64,000 nucleotides of DNA from assembly GCF_008831285.2 (NCBI RefSeq), contig NC_045147.1:954001-1018000 (forward strand), written 5' to 3'. Each line of letters opens with the position of its first letter. Positions within the stretch are counted from its first letter, which is position 1. The notes beneath the pieces are model-generated. The model made no database searches and was not told where the DNA came from. It saw nothing but the letters and a program-made list of their open reading frames with translations. Positions 41,491 to 54,040 of the stretch are shown piece after piece. Made by a program: the position numbers and the translations under genes. This stretch comes from Nymphaea colorata. Lineage: Eukaryota; Streptophyta; Magnoliopsida; Nymphaeales; Nymphaeaceae.

Positions 41491-43060
41491 AAGATCCTTC
41501 CTCTGATATTTTTGTAGATATTAAAGTACAAACCTAAAGGCCAATACTCCAAGTCTCCAATTTATAACCCTGCAAGCATTAATATAAATTTCCAAACATA
41601 TATAAACTCTACAAGGACAACCAACACTAATGTAAAATTGCAAACCATAAACAAATTTTGTGCATAACTGCAGATTGCATAAGAAATGAAGAGGCAGTAG
41701 GTCAGGTATAGCCGTATCAGCCTTAAAGGTAAAAACTAAATGTCGAAATCCATCTTACAGTAAGAAGTAACCAGTAACAGATTCTTAAAGTATAAATAGT
41801 TAACTGTAAAGTTTAAACTGTAAACTGCACAAGATACGGAATATGAAGTTATGAACAACCTCAAATTATTCTATTTATTCCTGCAGCGACTGAATATAAG
41901 GCAACAAGTCTGGAGATGGAATTCTACGTTCATGTCACCATGAAGAAAGGGATATGTGCTCAGGTAAGAAAAATTTATATGATTTACTACCATTAATAAA
42001 TAAATAGACATATACTACATGGCATGCATATCCAAAGCAACTAAGAGACAAAAAAATGTGAAACAAATTTGATGAAAAAAACATGAAGAGGAGTAAAGCA
42101 GAAACTTGTAAACGTGCAGGGTAAAGAACAACATTGGGGCAGCATAAATAGCATTCAGATGAAACTGAAAACACTGAATGATTGTATGAAAAGCATGAGA
42201 AATTGAGAATAACCCAAAGTTCCAAATATCGACACCTTGATTTAACGGCTGAGCCTTGAGAGCTTGAGGCTAAACGCATTAAGGCGACACATCCCAAGCC
42301 AATACTCACTGGCAGCCGAGAGAAAGGCACAGGAGCAGAACGAGAGAGAGGGAGGAGTAGAGCGAGAGAGAGGCGCATGAGAAGAACAAGAGAGAAAGAG
42401 GCGCACGAGCAGAGCAAGAGAGAGTTTCAGAGCAAGCATAGAGAAAAACAGACAGAAAGAAGGAGAAAGAGTGAGCATAAAAGGTTGGAAAAATAGAGAA
42501 ACAGACAGAAAGAAGGAGAAAGAGTAAGCATAAAAGGTTGGAAAAATAGAGAGAGATGCTACTATCCAACAAGAAAACAAAAGGAAAAAAAACAACTAGA
42601 ACTTACTTGAAGCCTGTTTTTTGGTTGACGCCGGTGCAGTCGTCGGAGACACTACTTTTGCCGGAATAGTTAACGAAAATCGTAGATGAGGGTTAACCCT
42701 CGTCCCTCCCCGTTAAACCCTTTGTTCTTCCTTATCGAGGGACGAGGGTTTCTTTTCTATAACATGCTGCCTATTACCAAAAGCCCCAACATTTGTTCGT
42801 TTTTCACATCGATGCACATAAAACTCGACGGGTTTAATCCCACCCGCAACTCGTTCCAAGTGAACGAGTCGCAACATTAACCCATCTGAGTTTCTGTGAA
42901 AAACAAATTCAACATAACTCGTTCCGAGTCTTCTTTCACTCGTGACTGGACCGAATCAACCGAGTCACGGCCAAACCCTACCGCGTTTTACGCTTAAAAC
43001 GATTCCCCCTACTAAGTTAACCTGGTAGGGAGGGGAGCCGAGCCGAGCCGAGTCAACGAG
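41491..43060 (-). other. Leader region of the hAT-like element, low complexity
   Basis: No protein recognised. The plus strand is GA-rich at 42320-42560, with a 53-bp-offset duplication (42441-42495 and 42496-42549, sharing ACAGACAGAAAGAAGGAGAA). A 14-bp perfect stem AACCCTCGTCCCTC / GAGGGACGAGGGTT lies at 42695-42708 and 42737-42750. This would be the untranslated leader and promoter side of the transposase. Confidence 0.5.
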
Positions 43061-43140
43061 CTGACTCCGCAGGCTTTTAAACGTTGATACAAACTTTTTG
43101 CTGACTCCGCAAGTTTTTAAACGTTGATACAAACTTTTTG
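43061..43140. repeat. 40-bp tandem duplication at the hAT-like right end
   Basis: Two adjacent 40-bp copies, each CTGACTCCGC-A-G-TTTTAA-ACGTTGATAC-AAACTTTTTG, at 43061-43100 and 43101-43140, differing at only two bases. The unit contains the proposed terminal repeat of the hAT-like element. Confidence 0.9.
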
Positions 43141-43806
43141 AGACCAAATAAGCACACCTGCTTCTGTTTGACATTCAACATTAAGAATGACATGTTTGAA
43201 ATTGAAGTAGATTTATAAGACACTTTTTAAGTGTATTATGAATCTACCCCTCTAATTTTGAAGCAAATTCTTTAAACACTCACACGTTGTCCTTAATGCA
43301 AAGCAGTCGGGAAAGAAGCACCAACGAACAACAGTCAATTGAAAAATCAAGCGACAGAGGTCTTCCTATTTTATTGTGTGAAAAGAAGAAATAATGGAAA
43401 AAAAAAAAAGCCCGAAATAATGGTTGCGCCTTCGTGAAATTTCAGCAGTTTCTGACTAATATTGAATCAGTACAGTACACCCCTGGCGCCGCAGAGGAAT
43501 TACTCTGAATTTGCTCGGCCAAACCCTCTCAAGGGCCATCTGAAGAATAAATCCATCTTTGGGAGTGCGATTCGACAAAGCTAACTCCCAAATGTTAATG
43601 TGACTGATGCCACTTTAAGCGGCTCTCTATAAAACCCGCAGAATAGCTCCAAAATGTCTAATTAAACAACACAGGACACTCAGCCTCCCACCTTTTCCCT
43701 TACGATGGGCTACTGGTTCTTCATCCTCACAACGGACTGGTTGCGCAGCTGTGCACCAAACATCGGGACTTCGTGTCAGTCTATTAATCGCCAAAGCGCC
43801 CATAGA
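43141..43806 (-). other. RPA1 3' flank
   Basis: Should hold the RPA1 3' untranslated region. No other feature recognised. Confidence 0.5.
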
Positions 43807-46160
43807 TTATTCATTTTTCTGAAGTAAAGACAGGAGATGCTTAGTCTCAGCAGAAAAGTTTAATTTTTCTGATTTAACAACAGTGGCTTTTGTCTGCTGC
43901 TCATCACCATAAATCTCTTCTTTAATTTTGAGCTTGAATAGATATTGTCTAAATAGAGCATTCTTTATAATCTCTCCAAACCTAGTGTCATCCTCTTTCT
44001 CATATTTCAACAAGTACAGTTCCTTTGCAGAACATCCTAGTATCTGCTCCCCTGACTCCTGGAAGGCCGTAACCCATGTCACGCCAGTGTGATCTTGAAC
44101 TTGGGCCTGAAGAATGTACCTGTAATCGCATTCTAAGAAATCTTGATTGCACCTTTCACAATGCCACCCACCAACGGTAGTCTTTGTAACCTTTCTGTTG
44201 CATTGCCTATCTCCCGCCATTAAAGGACAAGCAGTGTAGCAGAACGTATCCACCTTTATGTAAGAGAGGGCTGCTTTAATCGTCACCCAATCTGGCTTAC
44301 CCATTCTTCCAAGTCCTTCATCTTTAATTTGTGATACATTTTTCCGAATTTCATTTTGATAAAGAGGCATAACATCTCTAGAGATAGACTGCGATGCACC
44401 ATTTTTGCCTTCCCTTTCAAACCAATCTTTTAGCTTCTGCGACTCTGGGATATCAGGATCTATGAATAGTTGAGTGGTGGAAATTGTCCCGATTGTTTTC
44501 CCACTGAAGTCGTTCACTCTACCAGCTTTGACAGCCAAAACAGGATGGAGACCAGAGTCATATAAATCCTGCATTTCTCGACCTTCCTTGTTGCAAAAGT
44601 TTCCCCAGAGAGTTAACTCAACGCTTCGACCTGACATATCCTTGAGAGTGAGAATTCTTCTTAGAGTCTCCATGCCATTCTTTCTCAATATAGTAACACA
44701 CTGACCAACAGACACCAAAACTCCAATGACATCAACCACTGAAGCGTTCTCCATGTTCTCAATTTCGTTGATGGGCCTAAATGAAAAGTTTTGCTGGGGT
44801 ATAGACACATCCTCATCTGGACAACGATCCACCTTGGAGGTTGAATCCAAGAAAATCTCCCAGTCATTGTTAAGATGGTTAAAATTTCTCTGTGCCGGTT
44901 TGATGCTTCCCTTTGATAACGCATACACTCTGCCGACCTCTATAAGTTCGTAAAACCGATCTACAATTGAATTGAAACAAGTTGCCCGTATTTCACCACC
45001 ATCAGCATCAAGAAGATCAAAGGAGAATACCTTCCCGTCTCCCCTGGCATTGTTGTAGCGGCGGATATCGCCTTTGGCAGTTACTCTAGCCTTGATTGCC
45101 CACCTGCCCTGGTAAGGATTCAAGGCAGCCACAGGAATTATCCTTGCAGGCGCTTCATTCTTCATAATTGGACCTCGATTAGTGTAAGCTGGTGGAGGTC
45201 TATAAGAAGGTTGAACACCGGGTTTTGAGCAAAGATTACTCGTTGGACTTTTTAGTTTAACTGCATCGGCTGAATTTTCCAAAGAAGGCATACAAGCCAC
45301 ATCAGATGTCTGCTTATTATTGATTCCTGTCCCAGCTTCAGCACTTGTGCTGGCTTTAGAGTCTGCGAATGGTTTAGGATGACCAATGACCTCACAACTG
45401 ACAGAAATGATCTCCATGTTCAAAACCATGATAAACCTGTGAGAAAAATCCAAAAGAAAGTCATGTTGCTGTTCGCCTCTCTCAAAGAATCCAACGGCTG
45501 AAAGAGATTACCAATAACAGAAACAAAAATATGAAAATTGTTAATAAGACCACACAGCACAATTGACGCAACTGATCTCCATGTTCAAAAGCATACTAAA
45601 CCTCCAGAGAATCCAACAGATCAAAGAGATTACCAATAACAGAAATAAGGTATGCAAAGAAACTCGTTAAGACAAACAGCAAATTTGACGAGAGGAACAT
45701 TATTCTCTAACGATTATTCTGAATTAGGAATTTGTGTTGGAGTGACGGATCAACTGAGCGTCGGATCGATTGAACATCTGAAGTGTGAGATTCAAAACTC
45801 AGGAGTAGCCAAATTCCAGATTCTAAATTTCCACTAAAATAAGAGATAATTGAAAATGATGGACTTCCTAATCGCAAAAAGGGTTTTGCTCATGACGTTG
45901 CTCGCAAACTCCCTCGCACTAAAGGGTCTGTAACTTAGTGTCTTCACACATCAACCTATACCTAATTTTGCAATTAAATTTAACAGAATCGACCTGAGAT
46001 TGCGAGAAATAAGTGAATTAAGAACCGCTAGCAGAATCAATCGAAAACATCCAGTGAACACAATAAGAAATCAGGAAGACCTAAAAATTAGATGCAGTTA
46101 ATGAAACCGCGGGATTTCCACAGCAAGATTTCATCAATCCCCCATGCCCTTGGGTGTCAC

Positions 46161-46193
<33 letters not shown>

Positions 46194-46505
46194 GAGACAG
46201 ACAGACAGAGAGACAGAGAGAGAGAGAGAGAGAGACCTGCGACCCTGGACGGAGCTGCAGGTGTAGTCGATGAGTTGAAGGACGGAGCCTCTACGGAGAT
46301 GGCCGCCCTTGGCGAGGTCGTTGAGCTGGGAGGCGAGGACAGCGTGGTGGGAGCGGACGCCGTCAGAGATTGTAACCCTGTACCGCTCCTGATTACCGCC
46401 GAAAGCCATCATCCTGACAATGTCCAGTGCCTGCACCAGCGGTTTCAGGTCGACGTCACCGGCCATCACGGCCCCTATAGCGTTAGGGGTCAGCCTCTCC
46501 GCCAT
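43807..46505 (-). CDS. RPA1: Replication protein A 70-kDa DNA-binding subunit (RPA1), two coding exons
   Basis: Exon 1 is 46505-46237 and exon 2 is 45436-43807, giving 632 residues; the 800-bp GT-AG intron splits an Arg codon (AG|G). RPA1 is the large subunit of the heterotrimer that coats single-stranded DNA in replication, repair and meiosis. Exon 1 holds the N-terminal OB domain (LTPNAIGAV, LVQALDIVRM, QERYRVTISDGV, LASQLNDLAKGG, VLQLIDYTCSSVQGRR). Exon 2 holds DBD-A (from about residue 195, NPYQGRWAIKARV), DBD-B (about 320-430, VDVIGVLVSVG, ELTLWG) and DBD-C (about 470-625) with zinc cysteines near 493, 502, 516 and 519. The start is the first ATG in frame, MAERLTPNAIG; an upstream in-frame extension lacks an ATG. 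The closest plant type appears to be RPA1A, by memory. Confidence 0.96.
46159..46236. repeat. GA microsatellite at the RPA1 intron donor
   Basis: A GA/GACA run abuts the exon 1 splice donor; on the gene strand it is a CT-rich tract starting at the second base of the intron. Length change here could affect splicing. Confidence 0.92.
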
Positions 46506-47000
46506 CACCTCCTCCTCCCTCTTCTGGTTTTGATTTTCCTGAGAAGCCACAAGGCAGATTCAGGAGACAGGGAGGCGTTCCATCACGGTTCCTCTCCGGG
46601 GTTTGTTGGGCTGTCGTGTGTTCATACTGACCAATGATACCACCGCCTGAATTTGTAGTCCGGATCGTGCAACAACTGTTTCTGAAACGTTCCACCATTA
46701 TTTCTGTTCGTATATAGATCGTCAAAATATCGGATCGATAAATTCCCAAGCTTCCCAAAACAGGTCTGCTGGATCTCCAACCCTTTTATTAATCGAGTAC
46801 ATAATATGTACAAATGAAACAATGGAATGAAGAGTGTGCTAAACACTGCAATTAGATCTATCTCTCCTACTTTGAAAGAGGGGTGAAGACAGGGTGTAGA
46901 TCAAGTGTGGACAATTGCCTATAGAGATTTCCATATTGATATTTTAAGGAATTTTTTTTGTTTATATAATAGTTTCCCTTAAAAATTTAAAATTTTATAC
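46506..47000 (-). promoter_or_regulatory. RPA1 upstream region
   Basis: Presumed 5' untranslated region and promoter. A CCAAT motif (GACCAATGA) lies at about 46629. No clear TATA box could be placed. Confidence 0.3.
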
Positions 47001-47345
47001 ATAGTGCCCCTTAGCCAAAATTCTCTCACCCTGCACCCATGCCTGCAGCCTCCGCCTAGGCCAGGCCATCGAGGTCCAAGGTGGGTCTCAGCCGGGCCTA
47101 ACTTGATTTTAATGAAAAAACATTTAAAATATATAAATTTAATATATAAATATATAATTATATTGAAAATATATAAAAAAAGTAATAAAAAATAATATAT
47201 ATATATATATATATATTGTCTGCACAACCCGACTCAGCCGGGCCCAAGAAGTTGTTGAACTGCTTCGAGGTCTTTTCTATGGCCCGGGCATAACCCAACC
47301 TGGGCTGGATACTTGAAAAGCCATCAGGCACCCAGCTTGATACCC
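47001..47345. repeat. Possible MITE with GGCCCGG-rich ends
   Basis: GC-rich blocks with GCCTAGGCCAGGCC and CAGCCGGGCC on the left and CAGCCGGGCCC, GGCCCGGGC and CCTGGGCTGG on the right surround an AT-rich middle with a TA run (about 47194-47217). Such sequence is common in plant hAT MITEs, but I could not fix the ends or a target duplication. Confidence 0.35.
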
Positions 47346-48800
47346 ACTCTTAGAGCAATCATATATAGTTCCTCAATAATGTCTTTTAACTCTTAGAGTA
47401 GATGTGAAGGTAGCATTACATATCAATGTCATCAACAATAGATAAAATCACCAGGCGTCCATCCATCTTAGTAGACAGGTAAGGGACTTAATAGCTGTTT
47501 GAATTACTTTTTGTTAGACCTTCGTTAAAATCACCAGTTGTGACTCTACTCACCCATTTTCTAAATAAACTTAGAAAAGTCATTGTATTTATATAAAAGA
47601 AAAACCCAGTTTTCAATATCCAGTTGAGGCAGGAAAGGGAGTTCCCTTTTCCCAATGAATAAACAATCTCTTGCGTTTCTATAACATTGGAGGAATCCAT
47701 TTAGTAGAAATGCAAACTTGTACACCAAGTTTCTGCTTATATGTGAAATTTTTTTATTGTTAAAGATGGGTAATTTGAAAATAATGAACTCACCTATATT
47801 TTAAAATATGAGACAAAAGAATTAAAAGATGAGATTCAACATATTGATACGAGGTGCCATTTCTGACACCTTTACCACAGGCGACTGAACCAAGGGTTGG
47901 GTTTTATGTCATACTATTGTTAGGTATTAGTATATAAACCTAATAACTTTTATATCAATGCATGATTGACTTACGTTTAATTTGAAAAAATATGATGCAT
48001 TGACTAAGATTTGGAAAAGGCAGAGTTGAAAGGCCTTCACTGGACCATCAATCAATTAGAAATACACAAAGTATTTCTAGAGAACCCTTTCATCATTTGA
48101 GTCCATGCATACATGCAACCTAGGTTCACATGATGTATATTTTTAAAAGGAATACATGAAGAATAAGTTTAAAAATCAGCTTTTAAAGCTGGTTTGACCA
48201 AATTTTGAAATAACTTGAGATTTTTAAAGTTAGAGTTGGAAGACATTGGGAACTAGGTTTAAGATAGTTCTAAATTGATTTGTCCTGAATTTTGAAACGA
48301 GATGAGGTTTTAAATTATAATTGGGGAGCATTGAAAACTAGACTTAATTGATACAAATTAAAGACTTAATTGTTTGTAAAGAATTGAACAAAATTTAACC
48401 AAAGCATAAATAGAAAGGACAAGTCAAAACATATGAGAATTTAAATCTATACAAGAAAGAAAATCAAGAAATTTCAATTGAAACTATGTTAATTTGGTTA
48501 AGATTCAAATTTTCAGGATTTAATTGAATCTTGTAGAAAATCACCATCTTAGAAAGTAGTCCAAGAATTGAACAAGCCTGAAGGCCAGTGATTTCGAAGT
48601 TAGGGCTAGGCTAAAATTGTAAAAGTGAGATATGGAAGAAAGATTATCAGATTCGGGATAGAAGTAATAAATCACAACCCACTTGACTGATGTTGTTATC
48701 AAGTTTGTTGACACCTCATGAATAATTAACCAAGCTTTCTGGTTCACTTCCACAGCTCTAGGGATGGGGGAAGCCTCTTCACTACTTCAGCATCCCCCGA
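47346..48800. other. Gene-free AT-rich interval
   Basis: No gene or defined repeat recognised. It may include the degenerate 3' half of copia 5. Confidence 0.45.
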
Positions 48801-51313
48801 CATGATTTTCATCTACAATTTTGACACACAATTGTGATCATGGTCAAGAACCAAAACAACATGTCTAGCCTCACCATTACCTTCCTGTTGACTGTTGACG
48901 AGATCTAGCATGCGACCCAATACCGGGAAGTCATGCTCATTGTCAATGTCCATCATTAAAACCCAAGTTCGCCTCTCATTTCTATTTTACCAAAAAGAAA
49001 AAATTTTCAATCAAAGTTGCCCAATTAGCTTTGCATTGAGATAGATCTGCTATATTTTGACTAAAGCCAAGCTTGGCATATACATGTTCATCATAAGTCC
49101 ACAATTCAAATTGGACCAATGTGTGATATTAAGTCTTAGACTTCAACCCAAATATCTCCATAAGCTTCATTTATTTAGGCATTTTTTTTTGTAAATAATA
49201 TGTTGCTAAAGTTTTTTGTGTTGAAATAATAAGTAATTTATATTATTACTAAAATTTTTAAATTTTTACATTGACATTTAAAGGGTCCATAATCTTAATG
49301 ACAGCAATGAAAGTGACCTTGCAATGTACACAATCAACATTGGGTTGTATACACCGATGAGTGTGCAAAGGGCTTCTTGGTTGAGTTGCACAATTTGGTT
49401 AAGAGAGTTTTGGTGTATGTGGTCATGGTATCCTATGTTGTATTTCTTGTTCTTTCAAAAAAGTTGTTAAAGCTTGAAACTCACCTCCCCAATGAGAGTG
49501 CAAGTATTTCATTCTCTTCCCTTTACATTTTCAACATGTCCTTTGAATGTGGAGAAGATATGCAACACATATGATTTATTTTTCATGTGACGTAATCAGA
49601 TGTATTTAGAAAAACCTATCAATAAAAATAACATAATACTTGAATTGATTGACACTTTGAACAAGGGCAAGGCTCGACACATCTGAAAGATAACTTCTAA
49701 CATTTTCTTATAAGAGCCAATTTTATTTTGCAAAGGTAGTAATATCAGTTACCTTTTTGACATGCCTCACACACATGCTGACTAAAATGCATATCGTAAG
49801 GTAAATTGATTGAACTTAGCATGGACTCAATGATTTTCAAAAGAGAGTGCCCAAGTCACTAATACCATCTGAGATTTGAGCTAAGCTCCACGTTATTGCT
49901 TCTTTATTCTTCTGTTGCAGTTGGATATGATATATTTCACCTTTACTTGGTCTATGTTGCAGGACCTTCCCTACATCTTGTTTCTTAAGATAACAAGCAT
50001 TTAGAGTAAAGTCAATTGTCGCATCATTGTCTTTAACAAATTTATGAACAGAAGATAAATTCTTGGCTAGCACATGTAGTATACTATTGAGTTCAAAATT
50101 ATTTGAAATGGAAGAAGATTCAATGTGTTTTATGATCATCATATGTCATCACCTTTTTTTTTCAGTCCATCATTGCCATGATGGTTTGAGTATAGTGGCA
50201 TACATTTGACGAGGTTGGTGATTATGATGATTGGTGCCTAAATTAGGATGCTATGTTCTTCACAATCAGCTGAATCTCTAGAAGTAGTTGCATATGCTTG
50301 GGCTTTAGCATTTTGTTTTTACTTGAAAAGAGTAGTAAAATGATAACATCATTCATCATGTGACCCACCTTTTAACATATTTCACATAATTTTGATGTTT
50401 GCCTTGTTGTACACAGATTTGTACATATTTTGCTAACCAACTTATACTTACTTGCATGGTGCTAATAATACCCCATACTGTTAGACGATCTTACAGTAGA
50501 ATTGACGTTTACACAAATGGTGTCACTCTATTCACTAGAATATTCAAAATGTGCTTTTTCAATCAGAAGCAAGCAACAGATAAGAGGGATAGGATCCAAA
50601 TGCATTGCTATTGATGTTTGAAATGCCAAATTTTATGTTGAAAGCCCTTCAAGATTAACATATCTTTGATTCAACATCTGGCTTGGATGCTATTGCAAGC
50701 TAATGAAAGTGTTTTGGCTAATTGCACATATTCATCTATGTTTTTTTGTCCTTTATGCAGAAGTTAAAACTATGCTTTTAGCTGCATTACTCTTGATCTA
50801 GATTATGCACATATGACTATTTAAGACTTTCCTAAATGACATATGCCAGCTTCAAGCTAATGATGTAGCTACGAAGACTCCCTGAATGAGGATAATAACC
50901 AGCTCACAAGAAGGCCTTCTTAAGCCACTCTTTGTATTCAGATTCACTTCATTGAATTTTTGCTTTTTAAGGAGCAGGACTACTTCCATCAGCTAAGCCC
51001 ATCTGATTGTATTTGATCAGAATGGGCATAAATTTTCACTCCCATAGCAAGTGCCTTTCCACATTAAGTTTTATTGATAGAAAATGTTGATCTATATTAG
51101 AAAATTGCAGGAGGGTTTGATAGGCATGCCTATCCTAATGATGCAATCAAACATGTTCTCATGGTGGCTCTTATACCAAATAAGAAAATTGATCAATTAC
51201 ATATCCAAGAATGCAAAGGTTTAACAAAACGCCTATGTCCTCAGTGATGAATTCTCACTTAGTATATGATATTTCCTCTCATGATTTTCTCAATATATGG
51301 AGGCCTTGTTTAA
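48800..51313 (-). pseudogene. Ty1/copia element 5: primer site, gag, GAG-pre-integrase, start of integrase
   Basis: On the minus strand a primer-site-like TGGTATAAGAGC lies at 51174-51163, preceded by a possible LTR (about 51313-51175) that starts TGTTAAACAAGG. Gag-like pieces follow (WKGTCYGSENLCPF region), then a zinc-knuckle-like CEIC.KVGH (about 50375). GAG-pre-integrase reads KIIESMLSSINLPYDMHFSQ and HVCEACQKG (about 49840-49750), and integrase reads NQFKYYVIFIDRF (about 49650). Many stops and frame changes occur. RT and the left LTR were not found. Limits are approximate. Confidence 0.82.
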
Positions 51314-52760
51314 CAAACCATTTTGACTATTACAATGACATTTGCAATGAGAATATTATAGCTCAATGAGGTAGTGTTTGATGGCCTGAAAATTTAGAAT
51401 TGGAAATATATTTCTAGAAATATATTTTCTGAAAAAATAGAATGAGAAAAATCTTTCTGATTCCCATTTTGATGTGTGTGTGATGACTTAGAAATAAATT
51501 TCCAGAAATTTATTTCTTAGTTTGATGAAAAAGAAATATATTTTCAGATTTCTAGAAAATTATTTTTTAGTTTGATAATAAGGAAACATATTTCCAGAAC
51601 ATATAATTGTAATGAAGAGCTCATACGATCTTCCATTTCCTTGTCAGTTACCACAGCAACTTTACAGTTCATGTTATGATCTCCTCGATAAATTAAAAAA
51701 GTGCAGAAGCAAACAAAAAGTCAGATATCCTCCATCCATATAAATACAACAACTCTAACAGCTGATCAACTCAAAATGAAAATACATACTCAGTGTCTAA
51801 TGGTTTATATGCATCTCCATGTTATGTCCACATACAGATTTCTACAGAAACATTGACAACAGAAAATTCCAATGATATTAGCAAAAACATAAGAATTAGC
51901 TGCTAGATTTTGCAAATAGTAAATAAATAATATTCAAGTGAATGGAAGAAAGCAATTGACTTCTTCTTATCAATGTCTGCAATTCCCACATACTCTGACA
52001 TTAAGTATAGGTGTAGTTTCAAATACAGGGTCAGCTTAAGTGAAAATAAACTACCACGGTTTTTACAGTATCTAATAATTAAACTTGAATAGCGTTCAAA
52101 AATAAAGGGCACAATAAGAAAGCTATAAATGAAAATGACAGCAGCATATGTTAACATGAGGATTTCATAAACAAGTTCATCTTTTAAATTTAGGCCAATG
52201 AAAATCTGAATAGTGTTACTCAAGGTCAACGATGTGAAAATTGATGCCATGGTATGTCATGAAATCTGAATCTACTGGATCATTTGTAGATGTTGAATCA
52301 GTTGTACTAGCTTTTATTGGCAATATCAACTTCAAATTCCATCAGAAAAGAAAACTAAGCAAAGGATTCTGCTATTATCTAAAACTAAGGCTGGAAGAGG
52401 CAGATCCAACAATGAGAGTTTTGATGGAAACTGTCTGGCTTTAGCTTAAAAGGAGTTTGATCTCCTTTTCTTGTGAATGCCTTTTTTATTGCACACATGT
52501 AGGTGGAGGAAGGACTTACTACATGCAGTTAACGTTGCTATAAGTGTGAGGTTGATCTTTATGTCATAAATATTCTTGGGTTGTAAGGGTGAAGTCCAGA
52601 ATAGCAAACTATTCATTCTTGCAATGGATTTGGATTATGTAGATTTGCTGTAAATAGCTCGATATATCCGTGCAATTTTGGTGTTTATGTGGTCAATTCC
52701 ATTCACTAATCTGGGATGCAAAGAGGAAAGTGACTGCCACTTGCAATATAACCTAAGGAA

Positions 52761-53242
52761 GGTTTTAGAACCCAGTTTAGGACTCAAGTCAAAAGAAACT
52801 GACTTGTGACTTTCTGGGTCAACTTAGTCACTGGCCCTGGTTTTGGTGACTTTACTTTTGCATGAAGTATAGTGTTTCCAATTCATTATAAGACTGATAT
52901 ATTACACATAATGTGTATAATAATGTATATGGATATATAAGATACAAATTTTAGTAATATATTTACTACAGTTATGCAGAGAGTGTGTGTGTATATATAT
53001 ACATATATATTTATATATATTACAATGAAAATTTGATATAACATGTAGTTTGGTGTCATTTACAAGTATATTTGTATAATATATGCCCTTAGATTATATC
53101 CGTGAATGATTCAGTTAAACCCACCTCCAACTCTTCCAAAAGTCGGGTGGCTCAGCCAAGTCTTGATACTTCCTGGTTTTTCCATTTTTTGATAAGGTTG
53201 ATCACCAAGTCAAGTTGGCTGACTCGGATGGGTTTTTGAACG
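52761..53242. mobile_element. GACTC-type MITE
   Basis: The left end GGTTTTAGAACCCAG...GGACTCAAGTC and the right end (reverse complement CGTTCAAAAACCCATCCGAG) form an imperfect inverted repeat, with internal GACTTGTGACTTTCTGGGTC and GTCAAGTTGGCTGACTCGG. It shares its ends with the hAT-like element at 33178, so it may be a non-autonomous relative. TA-rich middle. Confidence 0.5.
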
Positions 53243-53334
53243 TCAATCGTAACAAGCTTTCATGGGCTTTGAAAAATTTGGTGTGGTTTGTTGGTTTGGC
53301 ATATGATATTGAAGGCGTATAAATGATACCAGTT

Positions 53335-53420
53335 GTCCCCTGGCCTAGTGGTGACATTAAATGAGAGAGTCTAAATGGTATGCTTAACAAGTCTTACGGT
53401 CGAGGATTTGGCCAATGTTT
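53335..53420 (+). mobile_element. tRNA-like SINE head
   Basis: TGGCCTAGTGG (53341-53351) fits a pol III A box and GGTCGAGGATTTGG (53399-53412) resembles a B box at normal spacing. The 3' end of the unit was not defined, so only the head is listed. Confidence 0.45.
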
Positions 53421-54040
53421 TTAGATGAACTGATAAATTTCTTGCTTTAGTTTGTTGTTGCATAACTATACAAGTTTTGCCATTGACTACTTTGCTACTG
53501 TCTTTTTCACAACTTGAAGGTTGCCCACAATTATTTTGTATCTTTATTGTTCTACGTCCCCCTTCCATGCTAGGTTTACCATCTTGAGGGTGGAATATTG
53601 AAGTACTTTAAATAAAAAGAAAAAAATATACTTCATAAGGCAAATTACTCAGCCTCTAAGCACCTTTTCAACTTTAACATGACATTATCTTAGGAAGTCA
53701 GCCTCTAAGCATGTTTTCAGCTTTAACATGACATCGGAAGAGAAAAATGCCCTAAATCTTCACAGGGCGAGCCACAATAGACTATCAAAATCCTCATATA
53801 TCTCAATTAAAAATGTAAACCGATCTTATAAAATTTTGAAAAAACCAACTAAAAGAAGAGATTTGGTAAATGGGTCCAAGGCAGCATGTATAAATTACAC
53901 CAGCTCAAGCATTCATGGTACATAGAGAATAGCATTTAAAAAGAGAAAGAAACCTGAAAGATTACATTGTTTAAATAAATCATTCACACCACCACACAGA
54001 TCAATTACATTATCAACAGAAAACAAGAAAAAAAGGTAAC

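Larger units (their letters stand above)
33178..43140 (-). mobile_element. hAT-like transposon (BED/DUF659 type), nested host of copia 4
   Basis: Proposed as one element. The left end (33178 onward: GGTTTTAAGCCCAGTGACTC, then GACTTGACTCAGTCG) and, on the opposite strand, the right end (about 43080 leftward: TTTAAAAGCCTGCGGAGTC, GTTGACTCGGCTCGG) form an imperfect inverted repeat rich in GACTC/GAGTC. Between them lie a transposase remnant on the minus strand (38402-41490), leader-like low-complexity sequence (41490-43000) and the copia insertion. Without the copia element it would be about 5.4 kb. Target duplications were not resolved, so the outer limits are approximate. Confidence 0.55.

Noticed and set aside
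41935..42595. Ser/Leu/Cys-rich minus-strand frames
   Set aside because: They translate a GA/CT-rich low-complexity leader; no domain is visible.
42930..43060. Separate gene in GC-richer sequence
   Set aside because: It is GAGTC/GAGCC-rich transposon end sequence without a meaningful frame.
46506..46550. RPA1 start 15 codons upstream
   Set aside because: The upstream frame has no ATG (it would need GTG); the first ATG at 46505 matches the usual RPA1 N-terminus.
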